This document shows positions 22,351-34,599 of a stretch of DNA of 64,000 nt, piece after piece. Position 1 is the stretch's first letter; every line of letters begins with the position of its first letter. Made by a program: the position numbers and the translations under genes. The notes under the pieces were generated by a model, which was not told the DNA's origin, made no database searches, and saw only the letters and a program-made list of their open reading frames with translations. The DNA is from Cydia pomonella (taxonomy: Eukaryota > Arthropoda > Insecta > Lepidoptera > Tortricidae), in assembly GCF_033807575.1 (NCBI RefSeq), contig NC_084713.1, forward strand, positions 15,103,389 through 15,167,388, read 5' to 3'.

Positions 22351-22432
22351 TCTTTGTTGTCTTGGATTTGGATACTCGCATAATTGTAATCAAACTTCAC
22401 AGGTAAGTTCGTTTGATTATTAATTATACTTC

Positions 22433-22471
22433 GTATCCAAATCCAAGACAACAAATATAATTTACTAGCAG
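22433..22471 (+). repeat. 39-bp partial copy of the 164-bp unit
   Basis: Exact direct repeat of 22115-22153, lying 6 bp beyond the right arm of the fold-back. Its left flank (aattatacttc) matches the flank of the copy at 26819-26982, so that flank belongs to the repeat family. Confidence 0.85.
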
Positions 22472-22979
22472 ATGTTCAGAGCTTTGTATTTAAATTCAAA
22501 TCCTGAATGCGAAAATAAAATAAAATATCGATATCAAATCAGTATGTTACGAACATACTGATATTATTGATTTTGACTAAAGAGAACAACGTACCACCTA
22601 GAAGTTATTAATTTATATCCAATTTAAATAATTATTTATGTATCCACATAGTATAAATGTAAAATGTATGTATAGCATAATAAAATTAAGGAGTGAAATT
22701 GCTCTTGATATTTCATTTCGTTAATATTAAAAAAGTATAAAACTTTCTTTGATTTCACTGTAGTATATTGATAAAGTTGTATATATCTTAATATTCACAA
22801 GGTACAACTATTTTTATGTCATTTACAAGCAAGGACGCCATTAAGTGTAAATGTGTTTTCAAGCTTTAGTTGGCTCTAAATAAGTTTTAGATGGGCATTT
22901 TCTGTCTGTAACCATATAAACAAACCATTTTGTATAATTTAGAATTTACCAACCATTCTCTGGATGTAATTACAACGGA
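22472..22979. other. AT-rich DNA with a 25-bp palindrome at 22538-22562
   Basis: Two 11-bp arms (atcagtatgtt and aacatactgat) flank acg. A related palindrome (aatatgtt, acg, aacatatt) occurs at 27789-27807. Nothing else is recognised. Confidence 0.5.
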
Positions 22980-23080
22980 GACAAACAAGCATACGGCCTG
23001 CCTGATGGTAAACAATCACCGTAGCCTATGAATGCCCGCTACTGCAGAGGTATATTACATGCGCGTTACTGACCCTAAAA
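22980..23080 (-). repeat. LINE/retroposon 3' tail family B, copy 1 (partial)
   Basis: Contains acaaacaagcatacggcctg, cctgatggtaaacaatcacc and gtagcctatgaatgcc, the same order as the better copies at 37.1, 37.8, 46.6 and 51.2 kb. Copies carry a T-run on the left, so the element reads leftward and ends in poly(A). This copy has lost the tail. Confidence 0.7.
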
Positions 23081-24335
23081 TATAATCTAATTTTATGTTA
23101 CGACACTTTAAAGTTAATTTTGAATACAACAATCAATAATTTCCTCGGTAAATAGCCTTTGAGTGAGGTAGATAAAGGAGAATTTTCTTCATTGTAAAGC
23201 TACCATAAATATCAAGGCTATATGTAAGTACTTTAAAACTAAGTCTGGACAATTACTAGTAGAGTATCCTGTAGGTATTAAGTATTTGAAACTTATCACT
23301 TTGAAAATATAGATGGACTAATTTTAGTTATTATCACAGATCAAGAAATAGTAATATGATATTATTTATAACTAAATAGCTAATCTCATCTGCTTATGCG
23401 TATCTGAACGATGATGGCTACTACGCTAACAAGTGGCAAGGAACTTAGGTAGATTATGTGTTGTGAACAAAATATCTGGCATGACTTGTAACTTGTACTT
23501 CATTTTAAGGAGTAACATTTTTTAACGTTACCTACAATAAAACTGTACAGTGTGCATTGCGACGAAAAATGAAAACTATTTAAGCTTTCTTTTACAGCAA
23601 GACAATATGACAACCCGAGCATTTACATTTCAGACAATAATAATGTTATTGTTAAAGGATTTCAACCCTTTATTGCGATTATTAATCTAGCTACTTAGCG
23701 CAAGCGACTGCAACACGTGGCAGCATAACTCTAGTTGCATGGTTGCACAATTTACAGCACTTATTTCGCGTCGCGGGATAGTGCATCAACGGCGGTTCAC
23801 CTCTTGTTTGATGCGGCAATGTTCCCCTGAAGTTTGGAGCTGAGAATCCGTAAGTAAATTGTACCGGATTTATTACATTAGGCTCGTTGATATGGTATAT
23901 TCTTGACAGCATATCAAAGCTGACGTTTGAAGTTATTAGGAGTATATAACAGCGTGATATGAGTACGAATCATAAATTTGGGTTAAAGGGTTTACAGATA
24001 TATTTTTTCCTATATGTTGTTTACATACAGCATTTCTTTGTCTGTAAGGGCAATGACATTGCGTACATTTTGTTTAAGGTATTTTAGGCCGCATTAACAC
24101 CTATTAAATTACCTCAGCGTAACAAGAACCTCCTTTATATTTCATTATTTTTACAAGTCCTGTAAACTTTAGCTCAACCTTAAATATTTTTGCTCTTTAG
24201 TCCCTTATATTTACATGCGTAAAGCTACTTCCAATACTATTAAAGTCTTCAATCATTACATTGGCATCAACACTGTTATAGTAGAGCAACGTTATATATC
24301 TTTGACGATATCATTTTGAGATATGTATAATGACC
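23081..24335. other. unassigned AT-rich DNA
   Basis: I see nothing here beyond chance-length frames. Confidence 0.4.
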
Positions 24336-24343
24336 GACTGTAG

Positions 24344-24450
24344 ACCGAAGAGCGAAGTGACCGAAGAGCGTAGCGACCGAAGTGCGAAGCGACCGAAGAG
24401 CGAAGCGACCAAAAGGAGCAAAGCAACCGAAGAACCAAATGACCGAAGCA
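24344..24450. repeat. 16-bp tandem repeat (gaccgaagagcgaagc type)
   Basis: About six units of the form gaccgaagagcgaagt or gaccgaagtgcgaagc follow each other, decaying toward the right. The array directly precedes the 85-bp minisatellite. Confidence 0.85.
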
Positions 24451-25450
24451 TTATAACCTCAACACTTAAAATGAAGCACATATAGCCTCGACGCTGCGGA
24501 AATGGAGGGCTCGATACGATTATTGTGGAATTGTATAGTACATATAACTTAAAGTGCGGCATATATCTTCGTCACTGCGACAGCTGCGACAGCGGACCCC
24601 TTGACACAATTATTGTGGAGTAATGATAGCATCCTCACTATGACGTGGGGCAAACTTAGCCTCAACACTACGACAGCAGAGCCCTCGACACAATGATTGT
24701 GGAGTAATGATAGCCTCCTCACTATTAAAGTGGGGTACATATAGCCTCGACGCTGTGAAAGCGGAGCCCTCGACACAATATTGTGGAGTAATGATAGCCT
24801 CTTCACTATTAAAGTGGGGCAAATATGGCTTCAACGCTGTGAAAGCGGAGCCCTCGCTTCGACGCTGTTAAAGCGGAGCCCTCGACACAATGGTTGTGGA
24901 GAAATGATAGCCTCTTCACTATTAAAGTGGGGCAAATATAGCTTCGACGCTGTTAAGGCGGAGCCCTCGACACAATGGTTGTGGAGTAATGATAGCCTCA
25001 TCACTATTAAAGTGGGGCAAATATAGCTTCGACGCTGTTAAAGCGGAGCCCTCGACACAATGGTTGTGGAGTAATGATAGCCTCATCACTATTAAAGTGG
25101 GGCAAATATAGCTTCGACGCTGTTAAAGCGGAGCCCTCGACACAATGATTGTGGAGTAATGATAGCCTCATCACTATTAAAGTGGGGCAAATATAGCTTC
25201 AACGCTGTTAAAGCGGAGCCCTCGACACAATGATTGTGGAGTAATGATAGCCTCATCACTATTAAAGTGGGGCAAATATAGCTTCGACGCTGTGAAAGCG
25301 GAGCCCTCGACACAATGGTTGTGGAGTAATGATAGCCTCTTCACTATTAAAGTGGGGCAAATATAACCTCGACGCTGTGTAAGCGGAGCCCTCGACACAA
25401 TGATTGTGGAGTAATGATAGCCTCTTCACTATTAAAGTGGGGCAAATATA
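24451..25450. repeat. 85-bp minisatellite, about 12 units
   Basis: The anchor ttgtgga recurs at 24523, 24613, 24697, 24781, 24894, 24979, 25064, 25149, 25234, 25319 and 25404. The last seven are spaced exactly 85 bp apart. The first units are diverged (84-90 bp) and one interval is 113 bp because a 28-bp piece (gcttcgacgctgttaaagcg plus gagccctc) is duplicated at 24829-24884. Units contain taatgatagcctcttcacta, ttaaagtggggcaaatatag and gcttcgacgctgttaaagcg. The series of short overlapping minus-strand frames is simply this repeat read in rotating frames, since 85 is not a multiple of three. Confidence 0.95.
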
Positions 25451-26818
25451 GTACCATGTCGACATCTCATTTATAAGAAAATATTTATTTAATATGTGTT
25501 TTAATTTTGAACTATTAATTAATGTGCATTATAAAATTACATTAAAACTTTAATCAACACAGTTAATACCGATTTTCTGTTTGATGAATATCTTGTTGCA
25601 CAGTAAACCTAAGCTTCTAAGTACTCACGGAAAGGAGAATTATTATTAGACGGAGTCCACAATATTACACAAATCAAGTATATCTTTCCATAATATATTT
25701 CATTTTAAAATTATATTATATTATATTAATCAAAGCTGTCTAATAATAACAAAGCGGGTAACTAACTGATGATCAAATTTAGGAGGCGACCACATCGATT
25801 GGACCCAAGACTCGACGATACCGCGATGTCCGATTAAAGCCTACTACCTAATCCGTCATGATCCATACGATAGATTCACTATGGCCCTCATATGGGGCAT
25901 GGGGCGCACGGTATCGGAGCACGCATAGCACGTCCCGTTTGTATACGTCGATTAATGGCATTAAACACTTTAAACTGTCAGTCAGACTAAATAGTCTTCC
26001 AATGTCTTATAGATTGTGTATTGATTGACATTACTCCTGTATATTTATACCTATAGGTATCCTCATAAGACGCTCATTAAACTTGTTGGTACTGTGTATG
26101 TACATTTGCATAAAGACGCGTTTTGTTATCATTCATAGGCACTTATTACCAATTGGCAAGGATTACCATTGTTATCTGTTTTATTATATGGTAGGGTAGA
26201 TCGGACATGGTAAAAGCCGCTTTCGTGAAACGATTACCTAGTATATATTAACTTTATTCAGATATGGTTTGTATATTTAAATCTGTACGCGAAAGCATCT
26301 CGTAAAAAAAAAATTGTGAGTGAACATTGCATTTTATGCAATCATAAAATGAAATCTAAATAATATTATATTAGTAAATAATACTATAATAGTACGTATT
26401 ACAATTATTTAAAGTTCAAATTGTAATCTATTTGTAGCCCCATACTTATTTTTTCCGTAATTTATTTATTCAAAAAAGAAGGTAGTTGTAGTAAGTGATT
26501 TCGTATGAACGTAAAAATTACTTACTTGATTTCTTAGGTAATAAGTTTATTACGCTAAACGAATATACCTACAATTTCAAATTGAAAGTTTAACTGCCAT
26601 GTAAGTATGGCAAACGAGACTAGACTTGCCGAGCTGAATAAACATCAATTTTTCGTTCGAGGGTACGGCGGTCGGCAGTTCAAATAATGTTTTGATTCTA
26701 TACTTCTTATTCAGCGCACAATAAACATTAATCGAAACACAATTAGGTACACATATTTAGAGGAACACTATTTTGGCGAAAATACGTGTGACTCGGACTA
26801 ACACAAAAACATGTAATG
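25451..26818. other. unassigned AT-rich DNA
   Basis: No gene or repeat recognised. A short CpG-containing patch lies at about 25780-25950. Confidence 0.4.
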
Positions 26819-26982
26819 ATTACTGGAGGAGCGATGTCGAAGCAGGAACGCAGCGTAGCGAGTGAGAGGGACAGCGCGAACTTGTTTTTTAAATACTATA
26901 ATCTCTAAAATGTGTGACTTGGACTGCACGATAACGTGTACTGCTGCTAGTAAATTATATTTGTTGTCTTGGATTTGGATAC
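26819..26982 (-). repeat. 164-bp dispersed unit, copy 2 (inverted)
   Basis: Reverse complement of 22115-22278, with no difference seen by eye. It includes gagtgagagggacagcgcga, a phrase common in lepidopteran repeats as I remember them. Lack of divergence points to recent spread or gene conversion. Confidence 0.9.
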
Positions 26983-28514
26983 GAAGTATAATTTAAGATT
27001 AATAAGACGCTATACTTTTGAATCATAAACTGCATCTTGTTTGCGCTCAATTAATTTAAATTTGAAATAAAAATGTTTAAAGGCTATAAAATAAAATGTA
27101 TGTGTAATTTTTTGTAATCTGTATCAGGTGGGGACGAACCCGAAGTCTCTGAACCGATAAAATACTTTTAGGGTAATCGTTAAAAGTATGTTTTATCGTG
27201 TTTTAAATATTTAGATATTGATCTGGTGAAAGTTACAAGGTTCATTAGGTACTGGTGCGGTGCGGGTTAAGGGGTATGAATGCCATCTACTGCACATTAG
27301 AAGCATTTTAGATGTCGGCTACCAAGCGAGACGTGACGTGTTTTTACATAATATTGTTTTTTTAATTAGCTTAAATGGGATTTTTGTGGAACTTTAATAC
27401 CACCGGGCACAGTACGATGAGGTCAATTCTCGCATAGGAGTTAGAGGGAATATTGGAACTGTGTTAGCTGCAATCAAACATATAAATATACATAATAATC
27501 ATATTCGTAATTTTTATTTTGCACTGCACGGTGAATTACAAAGCATGTAATAAAAATTATAAAAGCATTTATTGGACAAAATTTTTGACAAAAACTCATG
27601 TTAACATTTTTAGTAGGTGTGAGTATACACAGATAAGTAACATCCGCCTAAAATATTTTGGTTATAGAACTTAATAACGTGGTGGCGGGTGAACCTTGTC
27701 AACTGGTTTAACAAACGAGGATTTTTGAAAAACATTTTAAACATAAATATGACTGGTAGCAGGTAACACGTCCGTTAATACTTAGTCGAATATGTTACGA
27801 ACATATTGATTATATTGCCAAAACGTCAACACATACCTCCTCGGCACATTCGTAATAGAATCCACCGCTACCTGTGCGCACGCGCATGCCAGCGATAAGG
27901 CAGCCGCCTCATTATACGCTGATGAAAGCCATTTCACAACCAATTCGAAAACCACTAAATTTAATTAGAAAATTTGTGATTCATCCAAAATGATCGTTTA
28001 TCGACTCGTTTTTTTTTATCTTAGTATATCACAAGACGACATCACAACTTACTAATTGCAATATAATTAATTCAGCTACTTAATAAGATTTATCTTATTT
28101 TCACCAAAAACATGAGCTTTAACTAAAACCGTTTTATATCCATAATGAGGTAGATGTCGCGTGTGCATTATGAGATCAAACCAAGGGTCAGAACCATTGA
28201 ATAGTTAATTTACAAGCAAAGTCAATTAAATTCAGTTTAGGTATGTTCTTTTCTTTCGTTAATGTATTGTTATGTTAGAACTTCACCTGCACAGAATTTA
28301 GATGCCACCGATCCAAGATCTCGGCCAAAACACTAATAAAAACTAGTATAAGTTTTCAAAAAAGAAATAATTACTGAAACATAAATCTTCAGCGGTTATT
28401 GTTAAAGTAAGTTAAAGGCACCCTTGTTTTAGTGCACTGTTACTAGTGAGACAAACAATTTATAAATTTTTAGTAAATCAAGGGGCATTTGCTCGGGGTT
28501 TTTCTGCAAGATCA
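26983..28514. other. unassigned AT-rich DNA
   Basis: Nothing recognised apart from the short palindrome at 27789-27807. Confidence 0.4.
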
Positions 28515-28835
28515 AATTAGAAATGAGGAGGTCCGGAATCCGGAAGCCAACCATGGTTATTGACATCGCTCCGAGAGTTGCCAGACTTAATTGGGAATGG
28601 GCAAGATATGTTGCTCGTAGAAACGATGGCCGTTGGGACAAAAAGGTTCTTAAGTGGCGACCGCGAATCGGAGGACGCAGCAGTAAAGGGCCCATAACAA
28701 GATTCGATGGTCCAAAAGATCGGACGATCTGCTGAAGATCATAGAGAGCCAATGGGTGAGGGCAGAGCACGGCCGATCTGAGGCCATCGGAATTCAAAAC
28801 AGACCCTGCAAACATCCAAGGATATGAACTATACT
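28515..28835 (+). pseudogene. RTE-like LINE ORF2 C-terminal fragment
   Basis: The + strand gives IAPRVARLNWEWARYVARRN, DGRWDKKVLKWRPRIGGRSS and, after a shift, a remnant SQWVRAEHGR. These match the C-terminal motifs (RVAKLKWQWAGHIARR, GRW..KVLEWRP, then RWxxxAQDR) of RTE-type LINEs. A stop at 28733-28735 and base changes break the frame. A longer minus-strand frame over the same DNA is a shadow. Confidence 0.8.
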
Positions 28836-29711
28836 TACCGGATAGAAAAGATATCACTACTCAAATAAAATATATCTTCAAGATTTTTTTAAATTCCTTC
28901 CATACCATACCTTCGTTTCTGTACAGACAGGCTTCAATGATAAACGAGCTACAAGATTGTGGTAATGACCCCGTACTTCACGTAACGTGTAAACCATTTC
29001 CATGACAAAACGACACGCCAGTATCACTGCGTCGTATCTTATACTGATAGTGTTATGATATTATTTAAGTGTAAACATTTATCATACTGCTGAATGTTTC
29101 ATTCGTTCCCTTAACATTAATACGTATTACCAATTAGCATCGAGTTCAGTTTTGATCGTAATATTCATAATGATAATTGATACTTTGAGCCTGAAATATC
29201 GAGCGAAGTATCTGTAAATGAAAGTTAATTAATTTTCATTATAGATTCTGATAATTTGATTATAATTATAATTTCACTGTAGGAGACAAAAAAACATTTT
29301 TTTCTGTTAAGGAGACTGCCGACTGCGGCCAGCTTATAAAACATTTGGATATAACTCCACAGCGCATAAATTTAAACAATAAGTAGGCTTTATTACTATG
29401 AAACGATGTGCGAAATATTTTTTTTTATACTTTGAGACAGTTATGATGTCGCCGTATAATTAATAAAATACGCGCTGCATAATTAGCAAAAAAAATGTCA
29501 CGGATATATGTCGATAAAATTATATCGATAAGTATGATGTTGGTTTGGTTTTCCTACTCCAGTACATCAGTGTCAGTTACATAACTGTCAGTGATATCTA
29601 AATCAACTTCAATTAAGTGGTGGGGCCGAAGTATATTTGTCCATCTATGGGATCATAAGACAACTGCTTAGAAGTCTAGGCAAATTGTTCGGAAAAGGTT
29701 AGTGTAGTAGT
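28836..29711. other. unassigned AT-rich DNA
   Basis: No gene or repeat recognised. Confidence 0.4.
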
Positions 29712-29835
29712 AGTAAAACTCTTTATTGTACAGAAATGAAAACAAAACGAAATAAAACACTCATCATTAGGACAAAGGCGAACTTATCCCTTTCAGGGAT
29801 CTCTTCCAGTTAACCTTTGAGCAATATATTTTAGT
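29712..29835 (-). repeat. LINE 3' tail family A, copy 2
   Basis: Contains aaaactctttattgtacaga and, to the right, gcgaacttatccctttcagg then gatctcttccagttaacctt, matching the order at 8548-8665. On the minus strand it ends with an AATAAAG signal. Confidence 0.6.
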
Positions 29836-31954
29836 TCTTGCTTTCAAAATTGATCACCGCTTGATACTAAGATAACTACTTGGGTCATATCTACATAGTC
29901 AATTGAAAAAAAGAACTAGCATATTTTAATTATATTAACAATAATTTTATAATAAAAAAAAATAGTAATTTTTAATGGCTGTCAACACCGCTGCCTATTG
30001 GGATTCCATCGTATAAAAAAAGGAACCTCGACACGAAAAGAAGAAGTAATCTTTTTATTTTGACGTTGCAATTGAGATTCAATTGAGGTCAATTGTTCAT
30101 TATCGATGCAATTAAAAAGATTTGCACAATCGTTTTACAATATATTAATATTATGCTGTTCTGTGTTGTAAAAAAATGTTAATATGTACTTAGTTTAAAT
30201 CAAAAACTTTATATTAAAATAATTATTATAAGGGAAAAATTCGTTTTATTAGATTCAAACCTAACCTTATATTCAAATTGGTAATTATTTGGCAGCCGAA
30301 GAATATCTAATATCGCGCTTTCATAGCAAAGGTTTATACTTAGAGCCAGAGCATTACACTATACATATTTATCGTATGTCTTTGTTATTATGACTGTAAA
30401 ATTGGAAAATCACCAACATTCGTAAAATCCTATGAGAAATCTACTGAAAGCGACATTTCAACTGATCGCACGACAGTCCCGCCGCCCCGACGCCCCTAGA
30501 GGCGAATTCTCGCGGTAGTCCCTACTGCAGACTTTTTTATTTAATAATGTCGATATAAACAACACTGGCTAAAGCCCAGTACTGTGGTAATATTTGATAT
30601 TGACTTGTCAATCTAGTTCGCGGATTCACTGCGTCGACTTTAGAATGTTCCTAAATTTGAAGATGTTTCAGAAGACACTGTGCATTAAATATTTTGAAGA
30701 TATAATACCAAAATTATTGAAGAAGAAATCTCCTAAAAAGTTTAGTAGTCCCTTATACATCAGGTATAATTGTAGAATCCACCAAACACAGCGTCGTGGT
30801 GGCGACGACGAAAATATTTTGCTAAATATTCGAAATAATAAGTAGTCATAAAATTGATATCACAGACAGCATTCAACATTAGCCAAACTATCACCAAACT
30901 GTGAAAAACAAGATTGAATACGAAATAGCGTTATACGTATCGCTACTAATTGCGGATCAGTAGATGTTCACATAAATAAGATCTGCCTTGAGCGGCTGGT
31001 TGCTCATTTGTACCGTGCGGTTGTCATGTCGGAGTATTAATATCGATGAATAAGAAATTCGTTATGGATGGGGTACACGGGCGGCTATTACTGCGATGCG
31101 CCGCTACCAGTGCCTCCTGGCATCGTATGTAGCGCGAGCGCTATTCTACTCGTTTTTTGATAGCTCGTGACATTGACAGTACTATCCTGTTACGGCAAAA
31201 CAGCGTATCTTATTATATATTTCCTATGCCGTAACAGGGCAGAGTAATAAAGAATTTGTGATACAACGTTTACGCAGCTTAAAAAAAAACCGTTTATTTT
31301 AGATCACTGATCCATAACGACGAAAATAAAAATAAGAACTTATGACAAAAACTAAAATGTGTGGAGAGGAGGGGCGCAGGTTGCCATGCTCTACCATACT
31401 CCACCCAAAACTTTATAACCGGGCAGTCGAGGCGCTCGGCCAACACCTTGGGAAGACTGTTGCCGACTTAACGTATATCTAAAACGCGACACATGCTACT
31501 TGAGTATATAACGAAACTTTTCACGAAGTTTTCATAAAACCCTACTTACCTACTCTACTGCTTATTTTAAAGATGTAATGCCTTTTGAATAACAAATCTG
31601 ACATATCCCAAATCTACACTATTTAAAACTATCCTGTCCAATGCGGGACGTAACTAAAACTTATATTATTTCAACTACCCGAGGAGAAAACAAAAATATT
31701 AAAATGTATAAATATTTGACAAAGATTCACGGCATACACTCGCAATATTGCACACCCGCTAATAGTGAATTTATTAAATAGTGCGACGAGATTGACGCCA
31801 TGTCATGAGTTATCGTATATATGAGTGGAATCCACCTCTTGTGTACCTGTATCTCGGCAGTTCGTTGCTCATTAGTCTTCACTGTCAATGTTACTGTTAA
31901 GGCTGTCAATGGCAATCTTACTGTTAAACGAGTGATATTTGTACCTATCCTCCT
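29836..31954. other. unassigned DNA
   Basis: No gene is recognised. An 83-codon frame at 30594-30845 is Lys-rich and has no known motif. GC-rich patches occur at about 30475-30525 and 31070-31140. Confidence 0.35.
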
Positions 31955-32080
31955 CCTAGAGTCGTTTTTCTCTGTGGTGAGGGTCGTGAACCCTTGTTAT
32001 CCCTCGATATCTAGAAGATATGTGATGATTTCCCGCCATTTTCTGTCCGAATCCTACATCCATGGTGGATGTATATTTTA
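31955..32080 (-). pseudogene. possible LINE ORF2 C-terminal remnant
   Basis: Minus-strand translation gives DSDRKWREIITYLLDIEG and, in another frame, RVHDPHHREKRL, which resemble the DRxxWRxxI and HDPHHRE ends of insect LINEs. The two parts are frameshifted. This is a weak call. Confidence 0.4.
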
Positions 32081-32096
32081 GAGTATATCGTAGATT

Positions 32097-32504
32097 TTGT
32101 CGGTTCATCAAATTAAAAGGCATAGAAAAACACAGCATAGAGACATAGAAGAAAGACTTTCCTCCTCTAATTCTTTAGTCACAATAAGTCACCTAGGGTA
32201 TTCCCTGCGCTTCAAAGATTGCGTCAAGCGTGATATGGTTGCTTTTAATATCACATGTAACCAATGGCAAAAACTGGCCGAAGACCGACCCGTATGGCGT
32301 CGTGCTGTTCACGATGGTCAAGCCAAACACGACGATGCCTGGTTTACCTCTTTAAGAGAGAAACGTATGAGGCGCCACGAGCAGGCCTCCAACCCTCGCC
32401 CATCTGGGCAAGCATACACCTGCCGCGTGTGTGGACGTGGGATCCTCTCTCGCATAGGGCTATACAGCCACGAACGCAAGTGTCGTTACCAGGATGCTGC
32501 TTAA
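32097..32504 (+). pseudogene. LINE ORF2 C-terminal fragment with a C2HC zinc finger
   Basis: The frame encodes LRFKDCVKRDMVAFNI, then WQKLAEDRPVWRRAVHDG, a basic REKRMRRHEQ stretch and CRVCGRGILSRIGLYSHERK followed by C, a C-x2-C-x12-H-x3-C finger. The same order (RFKDxxKRDL, W..LAxDRxxWRxxVxxG, then CxxCGRxxxSRIGLxSHxRxC) ends ORF2 of a widespread LINE group. There is no ATG at the left edge (the frame opens at a TTG), in line with a 5'-truncated insertion. The reverse-transcriptase core is missing. Confidence 0.82.
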
Positions 32505-34599
32505 AACATCTCACACAGATGAATAGGCCTATTATGAGTTATACTCTAGAATAGCTGGTCATATGTATCCTAATACTTATTAGCCCGGATTTAAGGGCCA
32601 AAATGTTAGTCGAAAAGTAGATGGACTACTATAGTACCTACAGTTTATGTTTTCTACATTGACAAAATCATGCACAATTGCACAATAACTAATTTATTTA
32701 TATAATAAAAAATATCAGACAGCAGGGCCTGTAATAATGTCATCCAAGACGAAGTAAAAGTCCAGTATTAGTGCAACATGCACCTAAATAAGAATACAAA
32801 CATGATGACTCTGCAAATAAGGTCTCATGTTTTTGCGGCAAAATATTATTGCAGCATGCACTATGAAGTGAAACGCCGCTTACTTTATGGTTTTCAGTTG
32901 CAAAATGGCTACAGAATTTAATCAGTAGGTCGTTGATAGCGGACACGGGGGGTCCGCGGCGGAGATCTATCACGATCCTCCGAAACGCCGGAGCGCACAA
33001 TTATTACATTCAATAATCGATGAGCATTAAGTGAAATTAATTTTATTGGGTAATGTCGGCGGCGCGCGCGCAAACGAGCCGTGTTAGTAGCGCACGAACT
33101 ACAGGGGTACTCTTACATAATATTTTATTAAATTTTGCTGTACATTTTTTCACAAATGAATATACCCATTTTATGACGATTTTTTTGTCTTTGAGAGACA
33201 CTAGATAACACTTAAAAGAAGTTAAACTAGTTTTAACATTGATATTATCAATCTTTTTTGAGATCTTGACTATCAATTAGCTTCAAATAAATCAAAATTA
33301 AAATCATAAAGTAATCAGAAATCAGAAAAGAACATTGTGGAAAGCCCTGGTATTCTTTACACTACAGTAGTGGTCATTTTTTGTTTCAATAACTAAAACT
33401 ACAAAAAAAAACATATACACAGTAAAACCACATATAATGGTGATGATAAAGTGATCTCTGAACTCATCTTCGCAGTGCTACTCTGCACCTGTCTCATTGA
33501 GTAAATGGGTACGCCAACCAAAGTAACAATCGATAGTCTTATTTAGTCGACTGCTTATAATTACTACTTACAATTGTCTGCGTGAATACGCCAATGCCCT
33601 TATAACATATTCGTACTTTCTCGCAACATTTGGCACTTATTAAAGAGGTGACTGACAACCCTGCCAGCGACCCCGTGTCGCGTCGTGACCGCGCCGATTA
33701 CCTCCAGTATGCCCTAATAACGACAATCATACTCAACTGCTAAATTACATCGCCCTGATTAATTGTTAACCCGTTCGACGCTCAGTAACCTTTCCACGGA
33801 AAACATGACGCATTGTTACTGAACAATAATACTCTTTACGCCATCAATACTTAATGCTTCGATACACGTGTTTCACAAACTGCTACAAGTAATCGTCGCT
33901 CAATTTCTTACCGAGCTTGCGGGTCAGATTGACTGTTTAACGGAGCCTATTTATCCAACACATCAAGAAAATTAATCTATCGATCATTAAAATGTCCTTA
34001 AGAGGTATCCCACTGTTAGATGAAGTAATGCCAGTGGCCGATGCAATTTACTAGGAATTGGCTTACGTCATTCTCTTATAGTGCGATAATGGTGGTTCCA
34101 TTTTAGTAAACTATTGCCCTAGTTCACCTATGGGCTTGGCAGCCACGAAACAGATTTGACCAAAACAATGCAGGTTTCAAGTTTCAATATATCGAAACAA
34201 TTGCCAAGATTACTGCAACGATAAATGGCCTAAGTGAATATAGCGTCACTTATACAATAGACGTTGTTGCTGGAAACTATTAAATATTTTCACAGAGTAG
34301 GTACAGGCGTCAGGCGTGAACAAAAAGAAATAAATGATGTGGTCGGATTTATACATTTGGTAGTACAAGTTTGAGTTGAAGTAGCTCTTATCACAACAGA
34401 TTCAAAAGAGAGAACAATGACGCGCTGTAGGTACCGGATCATTACCGGTGGTCGATCATTTCCGAATACCATTTATATGCAACGACAACGACATCATCTG
34501 GGTGACACACAGTACGTTTTTTTCAGATGATTCTATTATTATAAGTAATATATACTTCTTACCATAAAAATTAGTTCATTAGCAACTCCATGTATACTC
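32505..34599. other. unassigned DNA
   Basis: No gene or repeat recognised. A CpG-rich patch is at about 32935-33100 and another at about 33660-33710. Confidence 0.4.

Larger units (their letters stand above)
22064..22426. repeat. fold-back: perfect 74-bp inverted repeat around a 215-bp loop
   Basis: Bases 22064-22137 and 22353-22426 are exact reverse complements over 74 bp by direct reading. The loop contains the body of a 164-bp unit also found at 26819-26982 and, next to the right arm, a T-rich tract and a G-run. Perfect identity of the arms suggests a recent inverted duplication or gene conversion. Confidence 0.93.

Noticed and set aside
24335..25460. CRISPR-like array, because of regular repeats
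   Set aside because: Whole 85-bp units repeat without unique spacers and the DNA is eukaryotic; it is a minisatellite.
28429..28857. 142-codon minus-strand frame
   Set aside because: It lies opposite a recognisable LINE C-terminal remnant on the + strand and has no motif of its own.
30594..30845. 83-codon Lys-rich frame
   Set aside because: No motif, no neighbouring coding sequence, and length within chance for AT-rich DNA.
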